Shown here: positions 33,527 to 42,944 of the stretch, piece after piece
Numbering within the stretch: the first letter of the stretch is position 1
How the letters are laid out: every line of letters starts with the position of its first letter
Source: Bacillota bacterium
GTDB taxonomy: Bacteria; Bacillota; Sulfobacillia; Sulfobacillales; Sulfobacillaceae
Length of the DNA stretch: 64,000 nt
Reading direction: 5' to 3'
NCBI GenBank assembly: GCA_026627385.1
Contig: JAPNUR010000002.1
Location: 1 to 64,000 of the forward strand
Notes under the pieces: generated by a model
Databases searched by the model: none
Told to the model about the DNA's origin: nothing
The model's input: only the letters and a program-made list of their open reading frames with translations
Translations under genes and position numbers: made by a program

Positions 33527-34461
33527 TGGATCGACTATTAGAAAACGACACGGTACTCAAAATTTTGTCGGTCATCGTCGCCATCTTTATCTGGATTCAG
33601 GCCGGAGCTGCCTCGACCCTGTCCATCAATCGGTCGATTGGTCCTGTCGCTGTGGGCTATTCGTCGATCAATCCCCACCTGACGGTGCTGTCCATCAACC
33701 CGGCGACTGTGACGGTGCAAATCAAAGGTCCGCCCAGCGCGGTCGAGTCTAGCGCGATGACCAGCGAAGTGTTGGCTCAGGTGAATTTGTCCGGATTGAC
33801 CAAGGCAGGGATTTATTCGTTAAAAGTATCCGGGACCGTGCCCCCTGGCGTGGGCGTGGTCAGCGTGACGCCGCCGCGTGTGGTGGTCACGGTTGCCCGC
33901 ATGGGACAGCAAAAGGTGCCGGTGGTGATTCACGTGACCGGTCAACCAGCGCTCAGCTATCAGTTTGTCGGGTACAACAGCAGTCTGTCGCAGGCCACGA
34001 TTTACGGGCCAACTAGTGCCTTAAATCAGGTGCGTTCGGTGGTGGGCACGCTGTCCATTGCCGGGCGCACGGCCACAGTGACCTCAGCCGTGGTGCTGCA
34101 CCCGGTAAATGCTCTGGGACACGTCGTGCCCAAAGTGGAAGTGAACCCGCCGACGGCCAACGTAACGGCGACCATTCAGTTAAAACCCCCAGAGAAAGTG
34201 TTGCCAGTGATTGGGCAACTGACTGGAAAGCCAGCGGCGGGGTATAAGGTCTCGCAAATTAGTGTGTACCCGTCGACGGTGATTTTATCCGGCTCCAAGC
34301 GGGTCCTGGCTAGCATAACCCATGTCTACACCATCCCGGTGAGTGTGTCTGGGGCTAGCCAAAATATTACCGTGGCGGTGCCGGTGGTCGTGCCCAAAGG
34401 CACGACGTTGGCTAGCTCGGGTGAGGTGACGATTACAGTCACCATTGCGCCGTCGGGTTAA
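33523..34461 (+). CDS. cdaR: CdaA regulatory protein CdaR (YbbR domains)
   Basis: A 312-residue protein with one N-terminal transmembrane helix (ILSVIVAIFIWIQAGA) and about three YbbR repeats outside the membrane. CdaR binds CdaA and modulates c-di-AMP synthesis. The ATGATG start overlaps the cdaA stop. The extracytoplasmic part is rich in Val/Thr/Ser with almost no acidic residues, as expected of exported beta-rich domains. Confidence 0.88.
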   Translation: MMDRLLENDTVLKILSVIVAIFIWIQAGAASTLSINRSIGPVAVGYSSINPHLTVLSINPATVTVQIKGPPSAVESSAMTSEVLAQVNLSGLTKAGIYSLKVSGTVPPGVGVVSVTPPRVVVTVARMGQQKVPVVIHVTGQPALSYQFVGYNSSLSQATIYGPTSALNQVRSVVGTLSIAGRTATVTSAVVLHPVNALGHVVPKVEVNPPTANVTATIQLKPPEKVLPVIGQLTGKPAAGYKVSQISVYPSTVILSGSKRVLASITHVYTIPVSVSGASQNITVAVPVVVPKGTTLASSGEVTITVTIAPSG

Positions 34462-34500
34462 TATCGTAATTTTGCACAAGATAACGGCAACAAAGGACTG

Positions 34501-35847
34501 ATGGGATTGGCTCTCTTTGGCACCGACGGAGTACGGGGTGTGGCCAACGACACGTTGACGGTGTCGTTGGCGTTAGACATCGCGCGGGGCGTGGCGGCCC
34601 AATTGCCGCGGCCGGCTCGGGTCTTGATCGGCCGGGATACACGGGTGTCGGGACCCATGTTGGAGGCGGCACTCGTGGCGGGATTCAGTGAATTGGGGAT
34701 TGATGTGATGCTGGTGGGGGTTCTCCCGACCCCAGCTTTAGCCTATTTGGCGTCGGCCATGGACGCCGATGCGGCGGTGATGATTTCGGCGTCCCATAAT
34801 CCCCCCCAAGATAACGGGATTAAGGTCATCGACGGTCAGGGACGCAAGTGGGAAGCGGAGGCGGAAGAAGCGGTGGAGCGCGCCATCGAGCGCCAGAACT
34901 GGCCGCCAGCCGATCCCCAGCGCATCGGTCAGGTCCTCCATTATGAAGACACCGCGAGTGCCTTATATCGCCGGCACCTCATTTCCATCTTTAACGGACG
35001 GGTTCCCGACTGGCCGGTGGTGTTAGACGTGGGCCACGGCGCGGCCCAAGCTACAGCTCCCCTGGTTTTTCAGCAGCTAGGCATTCCCGCCCGCGTGTTG
35101 AATGGTGAACCACTCGGCGCCCTGATCAATGTCAATTGTGGGGCGACGCACCCCGAAGTGGTGCGCGAGGCGGTGTTGCGGTACCGCGCACGGCTGGGGC
35201 TGGCTTTTGACGGCGATGCTGACCGTGTGATTGCGGTTGATGCGACGGGGCGCATCATCGACGGCGACGAGATTTTGTATGTGTTAGCCCTTGACCTAAA
35301 GGCGCGCGGGGCCTTGGCTGATGACCTGGTGGTGGCCACGGTGATGTCCAATTTAGGATTGGAGCAGGCGCTTCGGCGACGCGGGCTTCACTTAAGGCGG
35401 ACGCCGGTCGGAGACCGTTGGGTCGCTCAGGTGATGCGTGAAACGGGTGCACAACTTGGGGGGGAGCAATCGGGTCACATCATTCTGAAGGAATGGACGG
35501 AAACAGGGGACGGGGTGCTGACAGCTTTGGCCTTGTTGAGCGTGTTGGCCCGGCGTCCGACCGCTCTGGAGGAGGCGGCCGTCGCGGTCGAGCGGTTTCC
35601 GCAAGTGTTGGTCAACGTGCCCTTGCCTGGGCGGGTGAATGATTGGCGGCAGGTTCCGGGCCTTTCAAGCCTGGTCGAGGCAGCGGAAGCCGCGCTACAA
35701 GGAGAGGGGCGGGTGCTCGTTCGTCCCTCGGGCACGGAGCCGCTGTTAAGAATCATGCTTGAGGGGAGGGATGTGGACGTTATTCAGGAGTGGGCCCACC
35801 GGCTGGAAACGGGGGTGCGCGTCGCCTTGGAGTCGGCTGAGGTGTAA
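34501..35847 (+). CDS. glmM: Phosphoglucosamine mutase
   Basis: A 448-residue enzyme interconverting GlcN-6-P and GlcN-1-P for UDP-GlcNAc synthesis. The catalytic phosphoserine is Ser98 in ISASHNPPQDNG. The metal loop FDGDADRVI, the sugar loop GGEQSGHI and the phosphate loop RPSGTEPLLR are present. GlmM of Gram-positives also binds and restrains CdaA. ATG start after AAAGGACTG, 39 nt beyond cdaR. Confidence 0.96.
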   Translation: MGLALFGTDGVRGVANDTLTVSLALDIARGVAAQLPRPARVLIGRDTRVSGPMLEAALVAGFSELGIDVMLVGVLPTPALAYLASAMDADAAVMISASHNPPQDNGIKVIDGQGRKWEAEAEEAVERAIERQNWPPADPQRIGQVLHYEDTASALYRRHLISIFNGRVPDWPVVLDVGHGAAQATAPLVFQQLGIPARVLNGEPLGALINVNCGATHPEVVREAVLRYRARLGLAFDGDADRVIAVDATGRIIDGDEILYVLALDLKARGALADDLVVATVMSNLGLEQALRRRGLHLRRTPVGDRWVAQVMRETGAQLGGEQSGHIILKEWTETGDGVLTALALLSVLARRPTALEEAAVAVERFPQVLVNVPLPGRVNDWRQVPGLSSLVEAAEAALQGEGRVLVRPSGTEPLLRIMLEGRDVDVIQEWAHRLETGVRVALESAEV

Positions 35848-35858
35848 TGCGTAATGCG

Positions 35859-36012
35859 AGCGCCGGAACCCTGAGGGGTTGACGAGGAGAGGGATCTCGA
35901 ATTGTTCGGCGGGTGACCTCCGGCTACCCAGCAGCCGACAAATCACGGACAAAGGTGTCCCGCGAGGGGCAAACAAAACCGTGCGGCTGGGACCGACTCA
36001 ACTTCGCATGGA
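35859..36012 (+). promoter_or_regulatory. glmS ribozyme (GlcN-6-P-activated self-cleaving leader)
   Basis: The 5' leader of glmS matches the class closely. The cleavage site is A/GCGCC with the cut expected between 35859 and 35860. It continues with GGAAC, GTTGACGAGGA, a CTCGAATTGTTCGGCGGG core and GACCTCCGGCT, then the P3/P4 region with ACAAAGG and AACAAAACCG. Glucosamine-6-phosphate would act as cofactor, cleaving the mRNA and lowering GlmS production. The 3' boundary is an estimate. Confidence 0.92.
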
Positions 36013-36023
36013 GGCGAGTCAAT

Positions 36024-37838
36024 ATGTGTGGAATCGTGGGCTTCGTCGGACATCAAGGCGATGCTCTAACTTTCTTATTCGAAGGCTTAAAACGGCTGGA
36101 ATACCGTGGGTATGACTCGGCCGGCATTGCGTTGGCAACGAACGGTGCCGTGGCGTTGGCCAAGGCGCAGGGAAAACTTGCGGTGTTGGAACCGTTGTTG
36201 GGTACTTTACCGCGTGGCGTGCCCCTCGGCATTGGGCACACGCGGTGGGCGACCCATGGGCGGCCCACTGATCTCAACGCGCATCCGCATACCGATTGTC
36301 GGGGCACGATTGCTACCGTGCACAACGGCATTATCGAAAATTATCAAGAGTTGCGGAGCGAACTCATTGCCCAAGGACACACGTTTGTTTCCGACACGGA
36401 TACCGAGGTGATTCCGCACCTATTAGAAGCCTATGGCGGGGATGAGGATTTGCTGGGCGCGGTGCGCGAGGTCGAGCGCCGGCTGAGTGGCGCGTATGCC
36501 TTTTTGGCGATTTCCGCCAAACAGCCGGATCGCATCGTGGCGGTGCGGCGTTCGAGTCCATTGATCGTGGGCTTAGGGGAAGGCGTGAATTACGTGGCAT
36601 CGGATGTGGGAGCGTTTTTGCCTAAGACGCGCCGGGCGCTGGTGCTAGAGAACGGGGATGTGGCGTTGGTGACGCCCGATGCTGTGGAAATCCAAACACA
36701 GGAAGGGGCATTGGCCCATCGCGCGCCATTTACGGTGGATTGGGATATTAAGCAAGCGGAGCGCGGCGGCTACGCGCATTTCATGCTCAAAGAGATTATG
36801 GAGCAACCGGACGTGTGGACCGACTGCCTGATGGGGCGTGTGCGGGGCGATCACATTGAAGCGGGCGAGTTAGGGTTGCCCTGGTCTCAGCGCAAGAACA
36901 TTCGCCGCATTCAAATCGTGGCAGCCGGCACCGCCTATCACGCCGGCTTGGTGGGCAAGGCCCTGATGGAGCGGCTGGCGCGCATTCCCGTGGACGTGGC
37001 AGTGGCGTCGGAGTTTCGGTATCAAAATCCGGTGCTGGATCCGGGAACGCTGGTGTTGGCCATTTCCCAGTCCGGCGAAACCGCCGATACCTTGGCGTCA
37101 GTGAGTCTTGCGCGCCAACTCGGGGCGCCCACCTATGCGGTCGTCAATACAGTGGGTTCGACGTTAGCCCGGGAAAGCGATTACGTGGTCTATACCCACG
37201 CCGGGCCAGAAATTGCCGTGGCCTCGACCAAGGCGTACACCACGCAACTTCTGGTGCTGACGATGCTGGCGTTGCAACTCGCCGCCGAACGGGGACATGC
37301 GCGGTCAGACCTCGTGCGCGCCCTGTGGTCGTTGCCCGCTTTAGGCGAGCAAGTCCTGGCCTCACTGGGCAAGATCGTGGAGATGGCCCGACGTTTAGCG
37401 ACGGAGTCTGATGTCTTTTATGTCGGCCGCGGCATAGATTATGCGCTGGCTATGGAAGGCCAACTGAAGATCAAGGAAATCGCCTACATTCACGCCGAGG
37501 CATACCCGGCTGGGGAATTAAAACATGGCACTTTGGCGTTAATTGAAGAAGGGACGCCGGTGGTGGCCATCGTGACCGATCGCGTGATGGCCGAAAAGAC
37601 CTTATCCAACATTTTGGAAGTCAAAGCGCGCGGCGCCGAAGTGTGGGCCATTGTGGACGCCGGACTGCCGCAGGAGTGGCCGGTGGACCATCTCATTCGC
37701 CTGGATTTGCCGGATCCCTTGTTAAGCCCTGCCCTCACCGCCCTCCCCCTGCAACTCTTGGCCTATTGGACGGCGGTGCATCGCGGACAGGACGTGGATC
37801 AGCCGCGCAATCTGGCGAAAAGCGTGACCGTCGAATAG
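36024..37838 (+). CDS. glmS: Glutamine--fructose-6-phosphate aminotransferase
   Basis: A 604-residue enzyme making glucosamine-6-phosphate, the first committed step to UDP-GlcNAc. It opens with MCGIVGF, giving the N-terminal cysteine nucleophile after Met removal. The glutaminase domain is followed by two SIS domains (QSGETADTLAS, STKAYTTQLLVL) and ends with the family-type KSVTVE. GGAGGCG precedes the ATG; the upstream open frame is the ribozyme. Control is by the ribozyme and possibly by RapZ/YvcK encoded at 12-14 kb. Confidence 0.97.
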   Translation: MCGIVGFVGHQGDALTFLFEGLKRLEYRGYDSAGIALATNGAVALAKAQGKLAVLEPLLGTLPRGVPLGIGHTRWATHGRPTDLNAHPHTDCRGTIATVHNGIIENYQELRSELIAQGHTFVSDTDTEVIPHLLEAYGGDEDLLGAVREVERRLSGAYAFLAISAKQPDRIVAVRRSSPLIVGLGEGVNYVASDVGAFLPKTRRALVLENGDVALVTPDAVEIQTQEGALAHRAPFTVDWDIKQAERGGYAHFMLKEIMEQPDVWTDCLMGRVRGDHIEAGELGLPWSQRKNIRRIQIVAAGTAYHAGLVGKALMERLARIPVDVAVASEFRYQNPVLDPGTLVLAISQSGETADTLASVSLARQLGAPTYAVVNTVGSTLARESDYVVYTHAGPEIAVASTKAYTTQLLVLTMLALQLAAERGHARSDLVRALWSLPALGEQVLASLGKIVEMARRLATESDVFYVGRGIDYALAMEGQLKIKEIAYIHAEAYPAGELKHGTLALIEEGTPVVAIVTDRVMAEKTLSNILEVKARGAEVWAIVDAGLPQEWPVDHLIRLDLPDPLLSPALTALPLQLLAYWTAVHRGQDVDQPRNLAKSVTVE

Positions 37839-37879
37839 AGGCGTCGGGTGTCGTAGTCGGTATTCGGAGAAAAAATTAG

Positions 37880-37927
37880 CTAGACTCGAAAATAATTGTC
37901 TAGACTGAGAAAAAATCACCTAGACTG
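37880..37927 (+). repeat. Three CTAGACT units at exact 20-base spacing
   Basis: CTAGACT begins at 37880, 37900 and 37920. The first two units share an A-rich second half. It starts 42 nt after glmS and marks the left edge of the accessory island. Evenly spaced short repeats, about two helical turns apart, are typical of transposase or regulator binding arrays near transposon ends. I cannot assign it to a family. The remaining gap sequence (37930-38147 and 38545-39280) shows no gene I can support. Confidence 0.6.
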
Positions 37928-38147
37928 GGTTGGGAGATCGTAGTACAGTTGGAACAAGTGTCATACATTCCCAGATAAGTCAGGTTACTGGGACTGCCTT
38001 CCACTCGGTGGCTGTGGGAATTTGTCAACGCCATGCACCCCAGCCACCAGGATCTCGTCAAGTTCGGCCCCGTGGAACCAGTCGCGCAAGGCTATCGTCC
38101 GCGGGACGGCATGGCCTGCGCGGATCACGAGATTCCGCGCGATTGCG

Positions 38148-38539
38148 TCATGCGGTCTCCTGCTGCTGGCAAGCCTGGACCTGAGCGATTAACGCCCGAA
38201 TGGCCCGCACCTCCGTGGGTGGCACCCACACCGGGACTCGGGGATACGGGCCCAGCGCTAGCAGCTGGGCCAGTCGCTCGGCATCGATCCGGTCCGGGGG
38301 CCGCCCGGATGAATGACGACTCCTGGACCCTCGTGGTCGATCAGGCGATCAGAGATCGCGAACGCCTGGCTGGTCGCTGCGATCGCCACGGCGGTCTCCG
38401 GGGTGAGCCGCGTTGCTAGACAGTGCGCCCATTCTTCGGGAGCGTTGAGAAACCGGCAAGGCGTCCCTTTTTGGCCGGGTTGAAAGACAGAGCCATGAAT
38501 ATCATTTTTGTGCAGATCGAGTCCCATACACTGCGTCAT
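38148..38539 (-). pseudogene. Truncated, frameshifted IS110-family transposase
   Basis: The ATG at 38539, preceded by GAGGAGGG, opens MTQCMGLDLHKNDIHGSVF, the DEDD-type N-terminus of IS110 transposases with its first catalytic Asp. The frame breaks near 38290. The family-typical continuation PPDRIDAERLAQLLALG and VPVWVPPTEVRAIRALI is in the next frame and stops at 38148. The C-terminal half with the serine motif is missing. It is an inactive fragment marking the accessory region between glmS and the defence-like genes. Confidence 0.8.
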
Positions 38540-39288
38540 GCGCGGGCCCTCCTCTCCGCATTGTTGGTCGTGGGCGATGTCTAGCATCATTCCGTGCTTG
38601 TTGGCCGTCACGTATCCGAGTCTCCGGCCATGCAGGCTCATGTGGGCGGTACGCTGGGCGGCACTCAGTCACACAGCACGCGAGTCCTGGAGACAAACGC
38701 CAGCCCCTGTAAAAGGTCGAGATGTTCCACCCCGCGACATCGCACGAATCCGCCCACGAGATGCCGAAGCATTCGAGGGAGATCCCGTCGTTTCCTGCTC
38801 CGCACCCGGGGGGGACTTGATTCCCATCATACCCACAGCAGGATTTAGACGTCTCCCCCATCACCTCCCATCCGTCCAGGGGTAGCACCGTGGTGAAACA
38901 CTGATCCATGGAAGCACTCTTTGAAGTTGAGGGGTTGATACAGGCTTCATTGGCGGTGCTTCCTGCCATGTCCTGCTGTGAACGGCGATTTTTTATGCGA
39001 GGTGAACCCTAGCCTCTACCCGATCCCACCCCGAATCGCCGTGTTCTTCACGCAGCCACTGCGTCTTGCGATCCCACAGGTTTTATCTTAGAGCCCCCCG
39101 TAAAGGCCTGCGTCATCCATTGGATAGCAGCCAAAAAATCGTTAAGTCCATCTTCGATGGCTATCTGGGATATATTACCTCGTTTGCCCTCTACACCGTT
39201 CGCCACAACGGTGGGCGGCGTTAACAAATTGGGTTCACGCTTTGTGCCGAGTCTCTTAAAAATCTGAAATATAGCAAGTGCGATAGCA

Positions 39289-39317
39289 TTGACGATATAC
39301 AACCATTCGGTAATAAT
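39289..39317 (+). promoter_or_regulatory. Promoter of the four-gene defence-like operon
   Basis: TTGACG (39289-39294) and AATAAT (39312-39317) have a 17-base spacer, one mismatch in each hexamer. It sits about 33 nt before the first gene, so transcription would begin near 39324. The following leader carries AGGAAAG and a tiny frame (MNEFGQSLRTYAG, ATG at 39340) overlapping the TTG start of the helicase gene. Confidence 0.7.
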
Positions 39318-39349
39318 GTCGATATATGGTAGGAAAGTGATGAACGAAT

Positions 39350-42300
39350 TTGGCCAATCCCTTCGAACCTACGCCGGATAATATTCGAAGGTTACGTGCA
39401 CGCCTTGGGCTGAGTCAAGTTGAATTGGCAGCCCGCCTGGGTGTGGCGTATACGTCTGTTAACCGGTGGGAAAATGGTCATACCAAACCCTATCGATGGG
39501 TCTGGGAACGCCTTTTGGCCATGGCGGGTGGTAGTGCTGTCAGCGACCTTCAGTCGATGCAATCTTCCCCAACATTGCATGCCGATCAGCGCACACGTAC
39601 ACAATTGAACGCGGCTTCGCCACCGCGAATAGATTTTCAAGCTTCTCCCGAGGCAGTACGCGTGGCGGTGGAGGCGGAATGGCTGGCCTATGGGTACTTA
39701 GTCAATCCAACATTTGCGGCCGAAACCTCTCTTATTGATCCGTTACCGCATCAGCGCATTGCGGTGTATGACGTGATGTTGCCTCAACCGCGCTTGCGAT
39801 TTTTGTTGGCTGATGACGCGGGAGCCGGAAAAACCATTATGACCGGCCTTTATATTCGGGAGATGCTTCTGCGGCACCGGTTACGGCGCGTCCTTATTGT
39901 GTCGCCGGCTGGTCTGGTGGGCAACTGGCAACGGGAGCTGGACACTTTATTCCGCCTTACGTTTCGCATTGTGTCCGGTGCTGACGGACGGCAAGGGAAC
40001 CCGTTTGTCGGGCAAGCTAGCCAGCAAATTATTGTGAGTGTCGATACGTTAGCGGGCGATCGGATGCGAGAGTGGCTGCGGGCTCCCGAGGTGGAACCGT
40101 ATGATTTGGTGGTGTTTGACGAGGCGCATAAACTGGCGGCAGACCAAGAGCCGGATGGGTCCATTCGGAAGACCCAACGCTATCGGTTAGCTGAGGCTCT
40201 AGTCGGGGCCAGTACGGAGCCTGAGGAGGAATTAGGGTGGGCCGCCCGTCACGTCTTGCTGTTGACCGCCACCCCCCATATGGGGAAACCCTATCCGTAT
40301 TTCGCCCTGTGGCATCTACTGGAGCCCGAGGCGCTCTCGACGCCGGAGATGCTGGAACGTTATGATGAGCAGCAACGGGATCGCCATTACATACGCCGGA
40401 CCAAAGAAGAAATGGTCACGTTTGATGGTCGACGCCTTTATCCCACCAGGGAGTCAAAAACGTTAGCCTACCCACTCGAGGGATTAGAGCGAACCCTGTA
40501 TGATCGGACCACGGAATACATCCGGTCGTCGTATAATCGGGCCGCCATATTAAACCGGTCGGCCGCCCGGTTGGCCATGAGTGTCTTTCAGCGTCGATTG
40601 GCCAGTTCAGCCTATGCGCTATTGCGGTCCTTGGAAAGACGTCTTGAGCGCCTTAACGAATATTTGACCAAAGCGACCGCCGGACAACTCGATCTCCTGT
40701 CCATCCAGAAGGCCCAGCAGGAATGGACGGATGACCTTGAAACCAAAACTGCCGATGAAGAGTCGGGAGAAGGCGGTCGCGAGGAGCACGAAAACAGCGA
40801 AGAAAAAGCTCTGTCGGCGTTGGTAGCATCGTCCATCCCGGAACTCCGGCGGGAACGCGACGAGGTTCTAGGATTAATTGACCTGGCGCGTGAGGTGCTC
40901 GACGAACAGGATGAGGCCAAATTCGTTCGTTTACGAGAACTTGTGCGAGATCCGCAGTTTCAGGGCGAGAAGCTTCTCATCTTTACGGAGCATCGCGATA
41001 CGTTGCAGTATTTGACCGAACGGCTCGAAGCCCTCGGGTTTGAAGGACGGCTGGCTTGGATTCATGGGGGGATGCCGTATCTGGACCGGGAGGCTCAGGT
41101 TGCCCGATTCCGGTTGCCAGGATCGCAAGGCGGGGCCGACATTTTAATTGCCACCGATGCGGCGGGCGAAGGGATTAACCTGCAGTTTTGTTGGGTGATG
41201 GTGAACTACGACATCCCATGGAATCCGGCTCGGTTAGAACAGCGAATGGGGCGGATACACCGGTACAAACAGCAACATGACCCGGTCCTGATATTCAATT
41301 TGGTTGCCGACAACACTCGTGAGGGACGGGTGATTAAAACGCTGCTGGATAAGCTGGAGCTTATTCGGAAGGAACTCAAGTCAGACAAGGTCTTTGATGT
41401 GATTGGCCAGCAATTGGCGGGACTGTCCCTGCGCGATCTCATTTTGGAAGCAATGGATGACGAAGCGGCCGTCCACCAAGTTGATGCTCATTTTAATGTT
41501 CAGCGCGCCGCTGAGGCCATCCATGCTATGGATCGTGTGTTGGCCCCGGCAGGCGATGTGTTGAATCAGTTACCCGAGCAACGGGAGCGGCTCCGGCGGG
41601 AATCGTACCAACGGCTACTGCCTGGGTACGTTCGTCATTTTCTGGAACACTCGGCACCTCTTCTCGGAATTGGATGGGAAGGTCAGCTCGATGGGGTGTT
41701 TTCCTTGAAACCCCTAAAACCTGGGAGTTTAGATGTACTCTGGCCATTAATGGAGCGTTACGATCCATCCCTCCGTAACCAATGGACTTTGAGCAAACCG
41801 GAGGGACAAGACAACGCGATTTTCTTCCATCCCGGGGAGCCCGTCTTCGATGCCTATCGCGCCTGGGTAGCGGGGCAATATGCGGATCAAGCGCTTCGCG
41901 GGGCAGTCTTTATCGATCCGGAAGTAAGCCAGGCGTACACATTCCATTTGGCCTTGGCACAGGTGGTGGAACGGGACCCCGATCGTCCCGGCACGAAGAC
42001 GGTTCGAGCGACACGGCTGATAGGGATTAGGCATTGGACCGATGGCCGCATTGAAGAGGTTCCGGCCGAGCATTTATTATTGCTACGGCCTGGGAATCGT
42101 ATTCCGCCAGAATGGGTCAAGGTTGCAGCCAATGCGGAAATAGCTCGTGAACAGGTGCAGAAATATTTGGTAGAAACGGTGAGAAGAAGGGTGTTCGACC
42201 CGCTTCAGGCGGAGGTTCGTCACGCCGTAGACGAGGAATGGCGGTGGGTCGAATCAGGCTATCAGGCCCTCGAGGCCGATTTGGCTATCCAACGTAGCCG

Positions 42301-42907
42301 GTTTACCAAGCGGATCCGGGAAGGGGAACGTTCGCTTCAGGGGCATCTGACGTTGATTAAGAGACGGCAGGCTACCTTGGATGACGAGAAAGCGCGGGCC
42401 AAGGAACGCATTATGAACCGGACCGATGCTCTGGAACTTGAGCCTATCGAATTTTTGGCTCACGCGTTGGTGGTGCCCTCTCAAGATCCGATTCTCCGAC
42501 AGCAATATGATGCCGATGTAGAGCGCATCGCCATGGCGGTGACCCAAAGCCTCTTGGAACAAGAGGGATTTCGAGTCTGGGATGTATCCACCCCGGCTAA
42601 AGCCCAAGCGGTGGGGCTTTCCGCTTGGCCGGGGTTTGATTTGTTGGCTCGCCACCCGGATGGGAGGGAACGGGCAGTTGAAGTCAAAGGGCGGGCTACC
42701 CGTGGCGAGATTGTGGTTTCCGATAACGAGTGGGTTAAAGCCTGCAATTTACGGGATCATTACTGGCTCTATGTGGTGTGGGACTGTGCCAGTCCCCACC
42801 CGTATGCCATTCCCATTGCTGACCCATTTGGAAGATTGTTGACGCGGGCTCAAGGCGGGGTCGTCATTTCGGCATCCGAGATTGCCCAAGTGGCGCAAAG
42901 TCAGTAA
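39350..42907 (+). CDS. XRE-domain SNF2-type helicase with C-terminal DUF3883 domain
   Basis: An 1185-residue protein. Residues 8-58 form a lambda-repressor-type helix-turn-helix (IRRLRARLGLSQVELAARLG). The SNF2/DEAH helicase core follows, with Walker A DDAGAGKT (K161), DEAH at 257-260, and a C-terminal helicase half ending in PARLEQRMGRIHR. A charged coiled-coil-like insert lies near residues 430-490. The last 100 residues (GFDLLARHPDGRERAVEVKG) match DUF3883, a nuclease-like domain common in restriction and defence proteins. The helicase-DUF3883 part recalls DrmD of DISARM. The TTG start is the only one in this frame after an upstream stop. First gene of the operon; the XRE domain might also autoregulate it. 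Confidence 0.85.
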   Translation: MANPFEPTPDNIRRLRARLGLSQVELAARLGVAYTSVNRWENGHTKPYRWVWERLLAMAGGSAVSDLQSMQSSPTLHADQRTRTQLNAASPPRIDFQASPEAVRVAVEAEWLAYGYLVNPTFAAETSLIDPLPHQRIAVYDVMLPQPRLRFLLADDAGAGKTIMTGLYIREMLLRHRLRRVLIVSPAGLVGNWQRELDTLFRLTFRIVSGADGRQGNPFVGQASQQIIVSVDTLAGDRMREWLRAPEVEPYDLVVFDEAHKLAADQEPDGSIRKTQRYRLAEALVGASTEPEEELGWAARHVLLLTATPHMGKPYPYFALWHLLEPEALSTPEMLERYDEQQRDRHYIRRTKEEMVTFDGRRLYPTRESKTLAYPLEGLERTLYDRTTEYIRSSYNRAAILNRSAARLAMSVFQRRLASSAYALLRSLERRLERLNEYLTKATAGQLDLLSIQKAQQEWTDDLETKTADEESGEGGREEHENSEEKALSALVASSIPELRRERDEVLGLIDLAREVLDEQDEAKFVRLRELVRDPQFQGEKLLIFTEHRDTLQYLTERLEALGFEGRLAWIHGGMPYLDREAQVARFRLPGSQGGADILIATDAAGEGINLQFCWVMVNYDIPWNPARLEQRMGRIHRYKQQHDPVLIFNLVADNTREGRVIKTLLDKLELIRKELKSDKVFDVIGQQLAGLSLRDLILEAMDDEAAVHQVDAHFNVQRAAEAIHAMDRVLAPAGDVLNQLPEQRERLRRESYQRLLPGYVRHFLEHSAPLLGIGWEGQLDGVFSLKPLKPGSLDVLWPLMERYDPSLRNQWTLSKPEGQDNAIFFHPGEPVFDAYRAWVAGQYADQALRGAVFIDPEVSQAYTFHLALAQVVERDPDRPGTKTVRATRLIGIRHWTDGRIEEVPAEHLLLLRPGNRIPPEWVKVAANAEIAREQVQKYLVETVRRRVFDPLQAEVRHAVDEEWRWVESGYQALEADLAIQRSRFTKRIREGERSLQGHLTLIKRRQATLDDEKARAKERIMNRTDALELEPIEFLAHALVVPSQDPILRQQYDADVERIAMAVTQSLLEQEGFRVWDVSTPAKAQAVGLSAWPGFDLLARHPDGRERAVEVKGRATRGEIVVSDNEWVKACNLRDHYWLYVVWDCASPHPYAIPIADPFGRLLTRAQGGVVISASEIAQVAQSQ

Positions 42908-42944
42908 CGGCATCATGTCCAAGAATGAAAGGACTTGATTGAAC

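Noticed and set aside
37880-37927. CRISPR array
   Set aside because: The repeated unit is only about 7 conserved bases with 20-base period, with no spacer-length unique segments and no cas genes.
38502-38969. 155-codon minus-strand frame, and a 125-codon plus-strand frame over the same bases
   Set aside because: Composition is erratic, no family resemblance, and both overlap the 5' end of the IS110 fragment. Likely chance frames in GC-rich debris.
39048-39302. 84-codon minus-strand frame before the helicase gene
   Set aside because: No ribosome site or family resemblance, and it reads antisense into the helicase promoter.
37838-39349. Tn7-type insertion after glmS
   Set aside because: No Tn7 transposition genes (tnsABC) or paired transposon ends are seen; only IS110 debris and a short repeat array.
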